Shown here in pieces: positions 27,336-40,300 of a stretch of 64,000 nt of DNA. How positions within the stretch are numbered: the first letter of the stretch is position 1; each line of letters begins with the position of its first letter. The position numbers and the translations under genes were made by a program. Source of the DNA: Halichondria panicea (Eukaryota; Porifera; Demospongiae; Suberitida; Halichondriidae). The notes below the pieces were generated by a model. The model ran no database searches, was not told the DNA's origin, and saw nothing but the letters and a program-made list of their open reading frames with translations. The stretch spans positions 2,762,001-2,826,000 of the forward strand of contig NC_087389.1 in assembly GCF_963675165.1 (NCBI RefSeq), given 5' to 3'.

Positions 27336-29172
27336 TACAAAATAATTATATCACTGCTCTGATTATAATTTTACACATAATTATATACCATTTACATTGC
27401 ATGTACGTGAATGAAACAAAAAAAAATCATTTTTACACTATAAACAGAAAATTCAACTACAAAAAATTTCAGGTTGGCATAAAAATCATTAACAATAAAC
27501 AGCATGTGTATATATGAGTGCCTTTAGCAGGTCAAGTCTATCTATAAGTTAAGTAAATGAGTTTGAAAGGTCTTTTTTTTCTCTTCTAGAATATCGCTGA
27601 GTACGTTATCTGCAGGAAGAAAAATGATCAATGTTGTGACATACTCGGGGAAGCGAAGCTAGCATGCCACAGGGCTGCAAGCACAATTTAAACTTTTTAT
27701 GGCTCTGAAAATGTTCTGCGATACATATTTATGCGGTTGATCACCACGATTTCAATCGTATTACCTTAAGGTGATATATTTTCGCGTGTATTAATTTCTG
27801 CGAATGAGAGTAAAATCGCAAAAAATTTGGCCGCCCTCTTGTTTAATGTATCAGATCGACATTTCGCAAAAATTATACCAGCAAAATGTACAAAACTGTA
27901 AAAACGCAAACAATTCTACCTGTGAAAATAAGGATAGACTACACCTATGAGTAGAATATGCGTCTATGTAGCCCGAGGCAAAGCCGAGGGAATCTAACCG
28001 TAACCAAGGTGGTTACTAAGATGCATAGTCTACGAGTGGGTGTGGTCTATCTAACTTGGACTTCATTGCGCATGTGTGAGGAGTGGTTATAGAGACACCA
28101 GTTGACAGAAAAAGACAAGAAGACGGCTTCAAAACAATGAGTAAAACTTAGTAGAGCTTGTAAAACGCTTGTTGAAGATACTGGAAAGAACAGACAAGTG
28201 AAAAGAACCTAGAGCTGACTGCAACACTACAAGAAGAAGAATGAAGCTCTGTGGTGGAGTGGAGGGGGTATAGAGCAGACTGGACCGGATGGAACCTTAA
28301 AAAATTCAATAGAAAGTGTCAAACGATTGCTGAAGTGTTTTTGATGCTTCCTGGCCCCCCTGCCCATGCCCAACTGGAAAAAACAATACAAAGCAACAGT
28401 GGACATGGAAAGAATGGATATTGACTGAACAAACTATTGCTTTCTGTGTATAATGTTTTTGTCATCTTCTTGTCACTTTCTCAACTTTTGAGAACTTCCT
28501 GCAAATTATTTGTCACTTCCTGTAGAATATGCGTCCATTTCCTGTACAATATGCGCCCATTTCCTGTAGAATATGCGTCCACTTCCTGTAGAATAAGTAC
28601 CTTCTTGTAGATTATGCTTCCATGTAATCTAATGTTTTTAGCCTATTACAGATGATGTAATGTAGTCTAAAACACTACAGTACACGCATTAGTATTGCAG
28701 CAAGTAGAAAACGGAAACCATTGATTGGGGGGAACAGCCTTTCGGCTGCTATAGACAGGTCTTAGTTGAGAGTTTTCGATTGCCATCCACAGGTATGCAT
28801 TATGAGTCAATTCCTGTTACAAGTGAACCTTGGAACTGCTTCTGTATAGGTCATACAAGCGTTGAAAAGGTTGCAGGGATTTTTCGCGGTTGTGCAAAAT
28901 AATGCACATCTCAGCAATAATTGTCTGCTGTTTTCAGGGTGTAGCTGTTCGTTCTGGGAGGTTGTCTAAAGCTGATTGAGGACTATAGAAAGTACGAAGT
29001 AAAGAGGTGGCCATTTCTAAGAGTTTGCTTTACAGTGTCTATGTACACAATAATTATTATAGTTTCAATCCGGACCAGATTTCTTGGCCGTTTTATAGCG
29101 GGTGGTTACTCGAAGGTGGTTGTTAAAGGAGGTTCTAACTGTGTACCCATTAGGTAACTCACCAAGAAGTGT
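27336..29172. other. repeat-rich spacer between the LINE remnant and MAGI end
   Basis: No gene was found in 1.8 kb. The stretch holds a 22-bp tandem repeat (28515-28600) and an isolated word of that repeat (gtagaatatgcgtc) near 27952, with AT-rich sequence between. Confidence 0.6.
28515..28600. repeat. 22-bp minisatellite, about four units
   Basis: Units start at 28515, 28537, 28559 and 28581 with consensus atttcctgtagaatatgcg plus tcc; the last unit is partial. The period is exactly 22 bp, two helical turns. Confidence 0.88.
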
Positions 29173-32100
29173 CTATGCATTTGGTGGATGCCCCCCGATA
29201 CGACCTCTCCTCCCCAGGGAATTCATGTATTCCTGAGCATAGCGATCCTTGGCTTGCACGGCAGTTGGAGAGAATACAGTACCATCAGACTTGCCTGCAT
29301 GGGAGGGAAAAGGTGAGGGTAGGCTAGCAAATATGAAGTGCATTGGCTCAAAGATGGCCAGAAAATGTCCCAAGCAAATATAACAATCATTTGCTCCAGG
29401 GTATGTAATACATACCTCCAATGAATGGCTCATCAGGCACCCTTCTGATAATGAGCTTGACCACGTCTCCTCCGTGCTTGATGATGGTAATGGCATCAGA
29501 GTGGAGCATGTTCTCTGTATTGTTGCCGTTGATCTCAAGCAGTTCATCACCTACCTACATAAGTAGCAATAAGTATAATTATTTGTAGTTTTAAACAGGG
29601 TTGACAAGTAACTTACTCTCAATCTCCTATCAACCTGTGCTGCTCCTCCATCAGCAATCCTCAGCACACACAGTGGAGAGTTGTACTCTGCTCCACCACG
29701 AATACTGAACCCAAAGCCTCCTCCGCTGCGCCGGATGTCAATGTGATGGATTTCTTCATCATCACTGCAACACCCAAAACAGCAGTTTTTCAATATTTGT
29801 ATATACACATCACCGACATGTGAACACCTAATGTTACGTCACGTAAATACTACAGATACTGCCTACCTAGCAATATCACTGAGGTCAGCAGATATCTGAG
29901 GTGGTCCGTCTTCTTCTACCGGGGGATAGTCCTGATAGTTCAGGTGATCCTCCGGGGGCTCATCCCAACCACCAGACTGCTGGGGCAGGCCACCTTGGCC
30001 ATCGTTGTCCACTATCTGTAGTTCCAAATAGTATACATTGATCACATTGCAGTACACTTTACAAACAAGTCAAAGTATATAGTTCTACTTGCTTGCTGCA
30101 CCAACTCGGAGGAGAACCTTATTTGGAGCTTTTAACGTACTCAAACTCAAAACATAGAAAGGGAGGCATCAACTTTCAGCGACAAAACCACCCAGTGCCA
30201 AAAGTCCAGGACTAGGGTACTTGACCATACATGTACATGTAGCTATTCAGTGCAACAATAAGACAGTCCCTGCTCTATATATACACATACCATCTGTTGC
30301 CTGTTGACAAGGTCAAGGTCTTCTGGCTGTTGCACAAAGAGATGGATGGAGGTACCAGAGCTTTTAATGAGGGCCACAATGTCCACATGGTCCATCCTGG
30401 AGACATCTTGCTCGTTCACGGACAACAGTTCGTCATAGGTGTACAACTGGTTGCACTTCTCAGCAGGGCTGCCTGGCACAAGGCGACCTACATGTACATA
30501 TACATATATAATTATATGTAATTATATACATATAAATCCGTACAAAATTAATGTGCCTTAGCTAGCCGTTTTTGTTAATCATCACACACAGTTTTCTAAT
30601 GTACGCAAAGACTTACAGATCATACAACCTGCACGCAAAGTGTTGGACTGGAGCACAAAGCCAAAGCTAGTCAGTACATCAGGCCTTTGTACAATTATTT
30701 CCCTGGGTCCTCTGGGTAGCCCTGACATTGGTCCATCTGAATCGTTCACTCCAAGACCATCTTGTTGATATGGCTGATGCTGAGGGCTGCCATAAGAGCC
30801 GGGAGGGGGCACAGACTCAGACATTGGCATCTTCCTACGAATACCCAGGACCACATCCCCTTGAGCAGCTGCATCTCCCATCAGGCCAATGACTTCACGA
30901 TGCGAGGCATTGACAACAGAGTTGCCATTTATGTGTGAGATTTCATCGCCAATTTGTAATCTTCCATCCAAATCAGCTGCACCACCAGCCACTATAGCTC
31001 CCACAGTAGCCTAGAGAACCGGGCATAAAATCATCTTAATGATCGATACTTACGCCCTAGACAGAAAACTAACTATCGCATGGTGTACATGTACATGCAT
31101 GTGCTTTTCATATATGCTCATGAACATGTATACCTGAGATCCCTCCTCTTCCCCTCCTATGATCCTGAATCCAAAACCTGAGACTTGTCTCAGGAGGCGG
31201 ACCTCCATCGTGGTGAATGGCCCATCATTGCCCATTGGTTCACCCGGACCCTGGAACATATCAGGAACAGGGTAACTTGGCAACTCCTGCACCAAATGAA
31301 TAATACACGCATTAGGCCATGAATTTCAGTATCGATCAACAAAGATAGAAACATAAATAGAAACATAACTACTGTCCGTGAATTGAACCCATGACAATTT
31401 TATTGAACAGTTACATTTATACAATACCGTGGTCTTACCTCAGGAGGCTGTCTGAATACAAGGAAGGTGGCCTGGTTTCCCTTGGGACATCTCTTGAGGA
31501 CTGTGACCAGATCAGAGTGATCGTAGCCCCTCACTCTCTCCCCGTTTACCTCCATGAGGACATCTCCCTCTTGTAGTTGGGCACAGCGAGGGTGGTCCAT
31601 GATTTGTTTCACTATTGGGCCCATTTCAGACTCACCTGCGGGAGGATAATGTCCGGTATCTAAAGTGTATATACTCCATTAAAACAAAAGATTTTCGCCC
31701 TTGCAGTGTACAGTTACTGCTAAATTGCTCTTTTAATGACAAAACAGCGTAACAAAGCAGAATCATTTAACTAGGTCACTGGAAAACACAGACTCCTACA
31801 TGTACATATAGCTATCTACGAATACAACAGTTATTCATGGGTCGGGTGGTCTAGTAATTCCAGACATAACTAATGAATACATACAAATCAAGCTTATTGC
31901 CGCAAGCTATGAATAATTCATGCAAATACTGTATACTCGGCAAATATTTACCCAGAGAGAATCCGAACCCAAGTGGTCCCTTCACGATGTGCACTGCCAC
32001 TCGCTCAAGTTGCTGGTGCTGTTGCTGTTGGTTATGCTGGTTGTAGTTGTCCTGAGGTGGGGGGTAGTCGCTGTACCCATGGCTGGACTCATGGTATGAG

Positions 32101-35100
32101 GGAAGCTCGTCTCCACGGAATTCTTGTAACGGATAGCCCCTCCTCACTTCGACGGATACATCAGAATTGAGAGGCAGGCTCTGGAAGAGGTCCACCACCT
32201 TTCTGTGGTTGTATGTGAGCACTGATATTCCGTTGATTCGTACTAATACATCACCAACTAATAGTCGACCATCACGATCAGCAACACTCCCACGGACAAT
32301 ACTTTTAATTTGGAGCAGCTCTCCAGGACGATCTCCACCAATAATAGTGAATCCGAACCCAGAAGCTGTTTTCTGTAGACTAACATAGATCACCTCTCCA
32401 TGAAGGTCTGCCTCCAAATCCTGTTCGGTGGGCTGGGTCTGTGGGTATGGGTAGGGGTAGTTGTCTCCCTGGTCAGCAAGGTTGGCGTCAGGCCACATCG
32501 CAGCAGCTTCAGCTTCTCGCTGTTTCTCCAGCGCTGCGGCAGACTTTATGGAGGGAGGGGGTTCTCGTATGGGTGGTGGCCGCATGTTATGCCCATGGGT
32601 ACCGGTACGTTGAGGGAGCTGGGAGCCAGCATAGCGTCGTTTGGCTTCAGCCACTGGGTTCTCATACTGAGTGTTACGGTTCACGTGACTGGAAAGTGGT
32701 AATGTAGGGAAAAGTAATTTTAGCAAGCCCATGTACATGTAGATGTGTACTCATTTAACACACCTATGCAATATGCAATATAACAGCAACAAAACAGATA
32801 CTTACTCAATGAAGTAGGTGCCATACACTGGGTCGTTTACTTTCTCCCAACCATACGGAAGCTCTGTAAGAGATGGTGGGAAGCATATCCACATATCATA
32901 ATATTGCATCAACAACTAACAGACGTGTACATTTAGAGGTGTGCCTTCATACCTTGCAATCTGGGACTTTTTAAGTCCTCTATTTATGGTTTTATGTACT
33001 ACACAACACTACACAGGGTGCATACACACTATAATTATAACCTACATGTACACACTACAATCGATACTTATTCGCTGTAAAATTAATGTATATCACTGTA
33101 TTTATGTCTACCACAAATTACAACCTTCAAAGCTAATTTTCTAACCATTCTCTTGACATTCAATCATGTTGTGTTTCAAGTAGCGGGCCAGTCTAGGGTC
33201 TAGCCAATGGGTGGTACCAGTGCTGTGACTGTGAGCGAGTGTGTGTGTGTGTGTGTGTGTGTGTTTAACCATGTGCGTTCAACCCCACACTAGTGTACAT
33301 GTATTGTATTTGCTGGTGTGAATAACATATCAAGTTACAACCAAAATTAATATCCAGTTACAAATAAACCTTTAAAGACACTTTTATAAAAATACAGCTC
33401 AGGTTCAACTCACTCGATGAAGTACTTTTCGTTATTCTCAGTGTATGCTATCTCCCAGTTGGCCGGGAGTGGGCCTAGGGCTTTGGGTACGGGCAATTGA
33501 CCAACTGGACCGCGCCCCCTGGGAACAGACAAGGGATCTGAAGGGAGTACCCCCTCTTTAGTGTACCCAGTAGTAGCTGTTGAGCGTGAGTAAGCCTGGA
33601 CCATTGACGTGTGAGGTGGATCAGCAGGAGGTTTGGGAGTGCCATAGTAGTTTCCTTCATAGGACCCACTCTCCAGAAGGTCACCAGATTTTTCCATGCG
33701 TTTGAATGCTTCCACAGAGATAAAGTTATAGTCAATACCATTCCTCTCACCATCTTGTGGCCTGCGTGTTGTACCTGTGGAGTGCGGAAGGGAGGGTCTT
33801 TAAGTGTCTGCATCAGCATACTGCTAATGAAACAAAAACATACATATACAATGTCTATTGTGCAGTGCTACATGTACATGTAGCTAAGATTATGCCTACA
33901 AGTAAGCCCACAAATTCTATCTACAGGCTTTCACACACTGACTACCAAAACATGCGTGTTGAGGGTTGCATAGCCTTCACATTAACACTATCAAGACACC
34001 AGAGAGCACATGTGTCAGTAAAGGATATTGATACAAACATTTTACTTCCTGTACAACCATGTACACTCTACAAATATGGCCATAATTTATTAGCTAATGG
34101 TAATGGAATGGAAAGCAAATGCAATGGACACCGTATAGCGGGTAATTTTCGTGGGGTACAAAATTCGTTCAACTCAAACACGATGATTTTAGTGAGTAAA
34201 AATTTCGTTGGACTTCATTGCCTGCGTTCCGGTAAACCACACCTACGTTTTCGTGGAGTTTAGCTTGCCCACGAAAATTACCCGCTATACAGTACATGTA
34301 GTAAGAATAACACAACCATGGTAATAACCACGTACTAGAAGTATTCTATCTTCATAAACAAAATGAGAAGGCCCAGTGGTCTATAAGTTAGCTAGGTGTG
34401 GTGTACTATGTTTACACTCTCGGCTTTTGGAGCTGATTGAGTCTAAACAAGTGTCTTTTAAAGGCACAAAGGAGACGCTCACTGTGAAGGCACTCACTGT
34501 GAAGGATATTGTGTCGAGATACAATTAATCTACATGTACGTTGCACATTGCACACATTTAGGATTGATAGCCAAGTGTGCACACAGCAACACAACACCCC
34601 CACAAACATCTAGGCAGATTGGTTTACTTTGACACAATCGAGCGATATGGCTCAGTATCCATTACACAGTCAGACAAGAGCAGCTATTGCCCAACATCCA
34701 AGGAATGAAATAATCACTATCAGGTTACATATTTGAAAAATATACACACCCTACAGTTAATTGGATGCTCTAATTTAGCAACTTGGGCAACACAAACCTA
34801 GTGAAAAAGTACGTTTGTGAAAAGAGCATTTATGTTGAGCATTCAAAGATAAATTTACTTGGACAGCTGAGACATGCACGATTGAAATACAATATAGTAA
34901 GTAGTTTGTTCTCTCTTTGAGGGCATTTTTAAAGAGAGGGTCATGTAAATGTAGGAGTGAGAATAGGGACTGCCTAGTCAATTATGGTACAGTGTGCATG
35001 GTTGTAACAGTATTCAACTCACAGGGCACTACTCTCATATGTAGGTTCTCCCTTATTTGATGTTGCAGCTCACTGTCCACGGAGTTTTTGGTGAACCTTG

Positions 35101-36942
35101 TGGACAAGTACTGTCGAACATCTTTTGTGATTGTGGCATCTACAAGGAAAGTGGTGAAACATTATTATGCATGTAGAAACGTAACAACCATCAGTGTACG
35201 ATATGTCGTCTGTTGACAGAAAATATGTAGTTTTCAGCCAGGGTACCTTCAGTTAAAGCATTTAGTGTCAAATATGTCCATGTACTCATACGCATAGGCA
35301 AACCTCAGACAAAACAAAAACACACACAAAACCACAATTTCAGTAAATACAGTCGAATCTAATGGACCATTGAATAACATCTAAGTCACACGTGGGGGTT
35401 GGGGTTGGTGTGTCACAGTCAGGGAGTACATGTATAGCCACAGGAATGTGGCTTGCTATAAAGTGGACCTCCCTGGTAAAGTCCAAAAGTGGAGTAGTGT
35501 AGTAACATGTACATACAGAGTCGAATCTAAATCAAAACTAGAGCACTAAAGTGCTTAACCCTCAACAGTTGGCGTCTCATGGTGATGCTGAACTGAATAA
35601 AAGCAGAATGTATGAATACTGAAAACATAGCAGCAACTAACACAGGCATGCTATGACAAGTATACAGGTGGTGCATAGTCAGATATTCAATGGGACTGGG
35701 AACACAGCGTAGTCAGTAACGAAGCCTGGGGTGTTACAAATAGGGAACCTAACATGCACTGGGACTTGAGTAGTCTCATAGTGGAGTCTGCAAAGAGGCC
35801 TAGAGTCTTCCCAAAACAGATAGGGCTCCACATGGCTGTAGTGCGCATGTGTAATATTGTGCCTCAAACTATAGCCGAGTGTAGCTAGCTAGCTGTATAG
35901 CCAAACGTGCAAAGTAAGCTTCTTAGGACAACAAAGCAAAATTGACCACTATTTAAACTAACAACTTGTTGCATGGAGGCTGTGGCTGTAGTGCGCATGT
36001 GTAATAATTGTGCCTCAAACTATAGCCGAGTGGCTAGCTGTATAGCCAAACGTGCAAAGTAAGCTTCTTAGCTTTTATTCGACAACAAAGCATTAACATC
36101 AAAATTGACCACTATTTAAACTAACAACTTGTTGCATGGAGGCTATCCATGCTGTAAACACAGCGCTATGGCATCCAGAGCAGACTCAAAAATCACACAC
36201 ACACACACAAACAAAAACAGCCGACTACTACAACCCGTGACTGCCCACGTGCTGGGTTAACAATAACCAAAATACCAAAGCTACGTTACGATCTTTGTGT
36301 GCTACATGAAGGCCTAACAAAGTTCAGAAAACAAACAGTATCAAAGGATATGATAAATACTTCAATCACTTAGCAAGCATATCAAGTGATCATGTGCTAA
36401 CAGGTATTGTCATTATAGCTGGGTTGCTCAGCATCATAGCTCTCCCACCCGTGAAAGCCTTCATGTGTAAACCATTAGACACACCCCACACATATCACTA
36501 TTCAAATGAACAACATGTCTACAGACCATCACATCGAGGGGCACCCACCCACTAACCCACAACACACGTTACAAATGCTAATAACTATTACAAACTAGGT
36601 ATACACTACACAAGGAGAGTGGACCTTACTTTGTTTAACGGTCAGCAGTGAGACTGGTTGGGCAGAGCGTTTAATAAGAGCGATCACATCTTTCTTTATC
36701 ATTCCAGCCACTCGTTTACCATTCACTTCTAGTATAATGTCTGTGTGGTGTAGTTTTCCACTCTGGTAGTGGATCTTGTCTTGTCTGATCTCTCCAATAA
36801 ATGGCATGAGTCCACTCTCCGCTCCACCCTCAACATTGAGGCAAAAGTGTCCTTCAGTGTTCCGACATATTAAGCTCTCAGTAGCCTTTATGCTCCAATG
36901 CTTACGCTTCAGAGAGTCAGACCTCTTGTGTGATTTAGACAT
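29173..36942 (-). CDS. MAGI: MAGI-family inverted MAGUK scaffold (PDZ, GK-like, 2 WW, 5 more PDZ)
   Basis: Fourteen exons join in phase to give 1055 aa: 36942-36630, 35139-35023, 33774-33414, 33228-33146, 32863-32806, 32688-31952, 31635-31439, 31286-31134, 31010-30617, 30487-30291, 30015-29867, 29764-29617, 29554-29416, 29294-29173. Domain order: PDZ0 (~17-104), a truncated guanylate-kinase-like domain (~106-205; [30 protein letters not shown]), WW1 (~250-283; [19 protein letters not shown]), WW2 (~298-331; [18 protein letters not shown]), then five PDZ domains with GFGF-type carboxylate loops. Six PDZ domains in this order define MAGI1-3. In bilaterians these scaffolds sit at epithelial junctions and bind PTEN, beta-catenin and receptors. 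The GK domain lacks a P-loop, as usual for MAGI. The start is 447 bp from the divergent pseudokinase gene. Confidence 0.97.
33235..33264. repeat. GT microsatellite
   Basis: A (GT)n run directly upstream (in the transcript) of MAGI exon 4's acceptor at 33228. Confidence 0.85.
34130..34293. mobile_element. MITE family B, short copy
   Basis: Inverted ends accgtatagcgggtaatttt and acccgctatacagt, with cacgaaaatt inside each end. At about 164 bp it is shorter than the 210-bp copies at 42739 and 52033. It lies in MAGI intron 2. Confidence 0.85.
35540..36260. repeat. dispersed repeat containing a 150-bp tandem duplication
   Basis: Two direct copies, about 35834-35982 and 35983-36143, each begin ggctgtagtgcgcatgtgta and end gttgcatggaggct. 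The second keeps a segment (gcttttattcgacaa) that the first has lost. The flanks match 12098-12370. It lies in MAGI intron 1. Confidence 0.85.
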
Positions 36943-37389
36943 GACTGGAAGGAGGTTATATTACTGACTACTATACTGCAGCACCATTGAAATCATTATC
37001 ATGTGATACTTTAATAATACTAACAATTATAGTGTTATTAACAACCCTCACCACGAATGCCCCAAACAAAGTAGCTAGCTCACCTTTATGATTATTTCTC
37101 TTTCCAAAACAACCAACAACGTACAGCGACCAGCTAAGCAGCAGCTAGCTTTCTTGTTTCAAACTCATGCATGATATTGGATTCATGAATGGGACATTCC
37201 TAGCAACAAAAGGGTGGGTGAATTTCTAATCACCGCCCACGTGCAGCATGTGAGGTCGTGTGAGCCGCCAAGACAGGCCCAAGTCTTCCGCTTTCAATAT
37301 GCGCGCTAGCTTACAAAAACGTGTACGTACATGTAGATCTAGACTACTCGTAGAAAACAGTCTGGAAATAGGGTAAGCCCAAGGGAGTT
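36943..37389. promoter_or_regulatory. putative bidirectional promoter of MAGI and the pseudokinase gene
   Basis: 447 bp separate the two divergent start codons. No named element was recognised. A relatively GC-rich patch (about 37215-37290) stands out from the AT-rich background. Confidence 0.45.
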
Positions 37390-40300
37390 ATGGACGCAGT
37401 GTTTAATCAAGCTCCGTCTCTCAAAGCTCAGCTGAAAGAGGCAAGTGATATCATCCGTTCTGGCAACATTTTAGGAATTGGTCCTAACGGAGAAGTGGAA
37501 GAGCTTTTAGTGAGAGGGAATCTTTGTGCAGGCAAAAAGCTGCATGGAACGCTTCTTGACATCTCAACAAAGGAATCTAATATTCTTGAGAAACTTGCAA
37601 CTGACTGCAATCAGCTGAGTCGTCTTGGCCACCCAAATGTTGCTGCTTTCTTTGGGCTGTATATCCTAGACAATGTTCACGATTCAAGTAAGAGCCTTGT
37701 ATTGATTCGAGAGTATTCAAAAGGCACACTTACAAACCTTTTAGAAGCAAATCCTCTCCTGCCTTTGTCAGTCAAAACTTCAATTCTTTTAGATGTAACG
37801 AAAGCCTTAGATTACCTTCACATGTCTAAGCCTGCTATTGTACACTGCAATCTTGCGTCAACCAATGTGCTTATTACTGATTCAATGCAAGCCAAAGTTG
37901 CGGACATGGAATGTGCCTGCTTCAACAAAATTCATCAAGTGATAGAGAAACAGCAGTTGGCCTTTCTTCCTCCAGAAGCAAATCAGCCTTTATCGAGCTT
38001 TGAAGCAGCCTCCGATATGTTTTCCTTTGGACATATCGCTCTTCATTCAGCAATCCATACCCCACCTGATATTTTAACGCAAGGATTGACTGAAATAGAA
38101 AAACGAGCTAAGTACATTGCCCCTCTGAAAAATGTTGACAAGATACTAGGTGATCTCATTGTGAGCTGCTTACAAATTTCGCCCAAAAAAAGACCAACTG
38201 CCAGTTCTGCCATGAAAGATTTAAGACAGCTGGAACAGAAACTAGCATGCAAAGGCGACAAGTACCATTCTTACATGAAGAGAATGACAATGTATGAAAT
38301 GATTGGAAATATGATGGAGGATCAAGCAGAGATTGAGTCATTGGACAGTGGGCCAGATCAAATTGATGACATGCAACGAAGAGTTAATTTCAACGTTTCA
38401 CAGATAAAGGTAATTAACGTTGTCACTTCAATTATGTCTTCTATATACTCAGTATTCAGGGAGGTGTTCCAAATGTTCTCCTCCTTCACGAAATGGTCAC
38501 TACAATGGGAATAAGAGGTATCAAAAAACAACAGAAGTGGATGGAGTACAAGTTTGAAATATCAGCTGCCGGATTTTTACAGTATTCTAAACTAAACGGT
38601 CAGGTATGCAATGTCTATGTAATAGTCAGTATAGTTTGATAGCTATGTTTTATTGCCTTTTTAAGGTTTTGAAAAGAGTATCAATGGAAGACATCATCTA
38701 CATCACTGCACACAGGAGACTTGGGGATCTGGATGTCTATCCTTTCCATGTCCGTTTCCGACCAAATGACTGTTGGATTCTAGGAGCACACAATGAAGTA
38801 ATATTAATAGTGATAGGCTGTAGTCATGTATCATAGTTGTATATATAACTTCGTAGGAAATGCGTAAATTTTGGACGACTAAAAAGTAATGTATCATATA
38901 CTTCACACATGTAGGAAATGCGTAAATCATGGATGGAGGCAATTTTACCTGGATCAACGCACAATCAGTGGTGCGATTGTCCATCAAAATCTCTAAAACC
39001 TCATCAACCACTCAAAAGATCAGCTACTTCTCCTATTCCCATTCCCATTCCCATTCCCATTCCTTGCACTGGCAATGACCCAGGATACATCAAGTACAAT
39101 GAAATCAATGTCCCGGACAGTCAAGGGCCACCACCCGTTCCTGAACGACCAGCTGACATAACAAAAGGAGCCGATAATCCGTACCTAAAAATTTTGCCAT
39201 CAAGCACTGACATAAATGAGCGAAATGAAGCTGTTGCATCTTACACACTTGAACAAGTCCACTTGATGATCGAAATGTTCGAGCAAAATGTACAAGTGCA
39301 GCCGTTTTCACCACAAAGACAACCAGGTGAAACAATTAGAAAAAGAACATGTAGTGAAACTGACACCAAGGCAACTCAAGGTGTAGCTCTGAGAAACGAT
39401 TCTGTCAATGTCAATGAACAATCAAACAAACATCCAAGTAAAGGGCTCTACTTAAGTTATGCAGCAATAACGGAAGAAATGGATACTACTGCCACAGACG
39501 AACAAACAGCTTCCGAAGAAACAAAGCTGATGGAAAATACTATCTCATCCTCGAAACTGTGCAACCAAGACAAGCAGTCTTACAGCACTAAAAAAGGATT
39601 TAGTCGTCAAAGTGCTGTAAGCTTCTCAACGACAAAAAATCCATTACCGGTATTAGAAAACATCAAAGATGAAACAAATTCTACTGAAACAAAATCTACA
39701 CTTCGTACGTTTTATATATAATTATACTCTATTATGTGGTATTTTAATTTTGTTATTGTTGTTTCAGGGAGAATTCTAAGGCAGCAGAGCTCTGAAGAGT
39801 TGCTGGAGGACATTGATAAGCCAGAGTGGTCTAAAGCTCAGCTTGAAGACATAGAACGTACATAAACTTGCAGAATATGACTGTGCGTACTTCTTTACAA
39901 CATTCTCTTATTATACTTTCACTTAGACTCAACAGGAGAGCATTCCCATGACTCCTCACACAAAGCCCGTCAAATTAACTCTCTTTCTATTGCATCCAAA
40001 GATCTCCATGATTTTTCAAGCATAGCTATCGGTAATTTCATTGTATGGATTCATAATTATGATTAACTTGTATGGTTGTTCAACTTAGATCTTTATTATA
40101 GTCTATACGATTACCTATTATACATCGATCCCTTTTCAGGTCAATATGGTGCTGTCTATCGAGCATCACTGATTGATCATACTAGCACATCGAAAACAGT
40201 GATAGTGGCTGTGAAAACTATACGGGAGCACTCACAAGAAGAGTGGATTGATCTTTTACAAACGGTTTCAATATTGAGAAATCCCCACCATCCTAATATT

